This document shows, in pieces, positions 63,883-64,000 of a stretch of DNA of 64,000 nt (position 1 is its first letter; each line of letters opens with the position of its first letter). Origin of the DNA: Ochromonas danica (Eukaryota; Sar; Chrysophyceae; Chromulinales; Chromulinaceae); the NCBI GenBank assembly GCA_015146655.1, contig VKHL01000058.1, positions 103,414 through 167,413 of the forward strand, read 5' to 3'. The position numbers and the translations under genes are program-made. Below the pieces are notes generated by a model. That model saw only the letters and a program-made list of their open reading frames with translations. It ran no database searches and was not told where the DNA came from.

Positions 63883-64000
63883 AGCTACAATAGTAGTCTA
63901 CTAGACTAGACTAGACTAGACCACTACTAGGGCTTAGTCTGTGTTAGCAGAGGTTTATACAATTAGCTACAGTAGTAGTCTACTAGACTAGACTAGACTA
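63883..64000 (+). repeat. TAGACTA-rich repeat, two copies
   Basis: Two near-identical units of about 45 bp, at about 63879-63922 and 63959-64000, each built of ACAATTAGCTACA, then GTAGTAGTCTA and (CTAGA)n. The second copy runs off the window. The same TAGTAGTCTA word appears in gaps near 30446, 56317 and 59607. Confidence 0.85.

Overview
ORGANISM. Nuclear DNA of a eukaryote, most likely a photosynthetic stramenopile (ochrophyte alga). Genes are dense, lie on both strands and carry short GT..AG introns, mostly 50-130 bp. Three proteins look plastid-targeted through an ER signal peptide whose cleavage site is followed by Phe or by an AFAP-like motif: GapC1-type GAPDH, a tandem-domain co-chaperonin, and a Grx2-like glutaredoxin. 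A bZIP-PAS transcription factor of stramenopile type supports the same assignment. The genus cannot be named from this window. LAYOUT. 1-4.1 kb: end of a possible ORC2, an RBX1-like RING-box protein, a GT61-type glycosyltransferase and an unknown protein. 4.3-16 kb: WDR17, the mitochondrial/plastid Twinkle primase-helicase, and a protein joining an SS18/GIF-type SSXT domain to a Myb/SANT domain. 16.3-25 kb: a nine-exon secreted protein of unknown family, sterol C24-methyltransferase, MBF1, a small coiled-coil protein and GAPDH, which has a cluster of TGACGT/ACGTCA/TGACGC elements upstream. 25-34 kb: UBA1, a 5S rRNA gene, a seven-helix membrane protein, a tropinone-reductase-like SDR and a phosphoglycerate mutase with a PAS-like tail. 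34-46 kb: a large unknown protein, a ~430 bp foldback repeat, a GT47 exostosin, the co-chaperonin, a GDSL esterase, SARNP/Tho1, an RbfA-like protein and a CLC antiporter. 46-64 kb: a three-core EML/EMAP protein with EF-hand-like N-terminus, a LIN54/TSO1 CXC protein, a very short RNase T2, farnesyltransferase beta, Grx2-like protein, bZIP-PAS factor, SFT2 and an unknown protein; a TAGACTA-rich repeat closes the window. HOW THE GENES RELATE. This is a housekeeping region without operons. The strongest possible link is between the CO2/cAMP-type promoter elements before the plastid GAPDH and the bZIP-PAS gene 36 kb away; that link is inference. UBA1 and RBX1 belong to one pathway, E1 and cullin-RING E3 of ubiquitination. 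Divergent pairs share very short promoters: 45 bp between the GDSL and SARNP starts and about 170 bp between the RbfA-like and CLC starts. Introns carry many different microsatellites and a minisatellite, and one of them contains the assembly gap. CDS coordinates given for multi-exon genes are outer limits; exon limits are in the evidence and were deduced by eye from splice sites and frame continuity.
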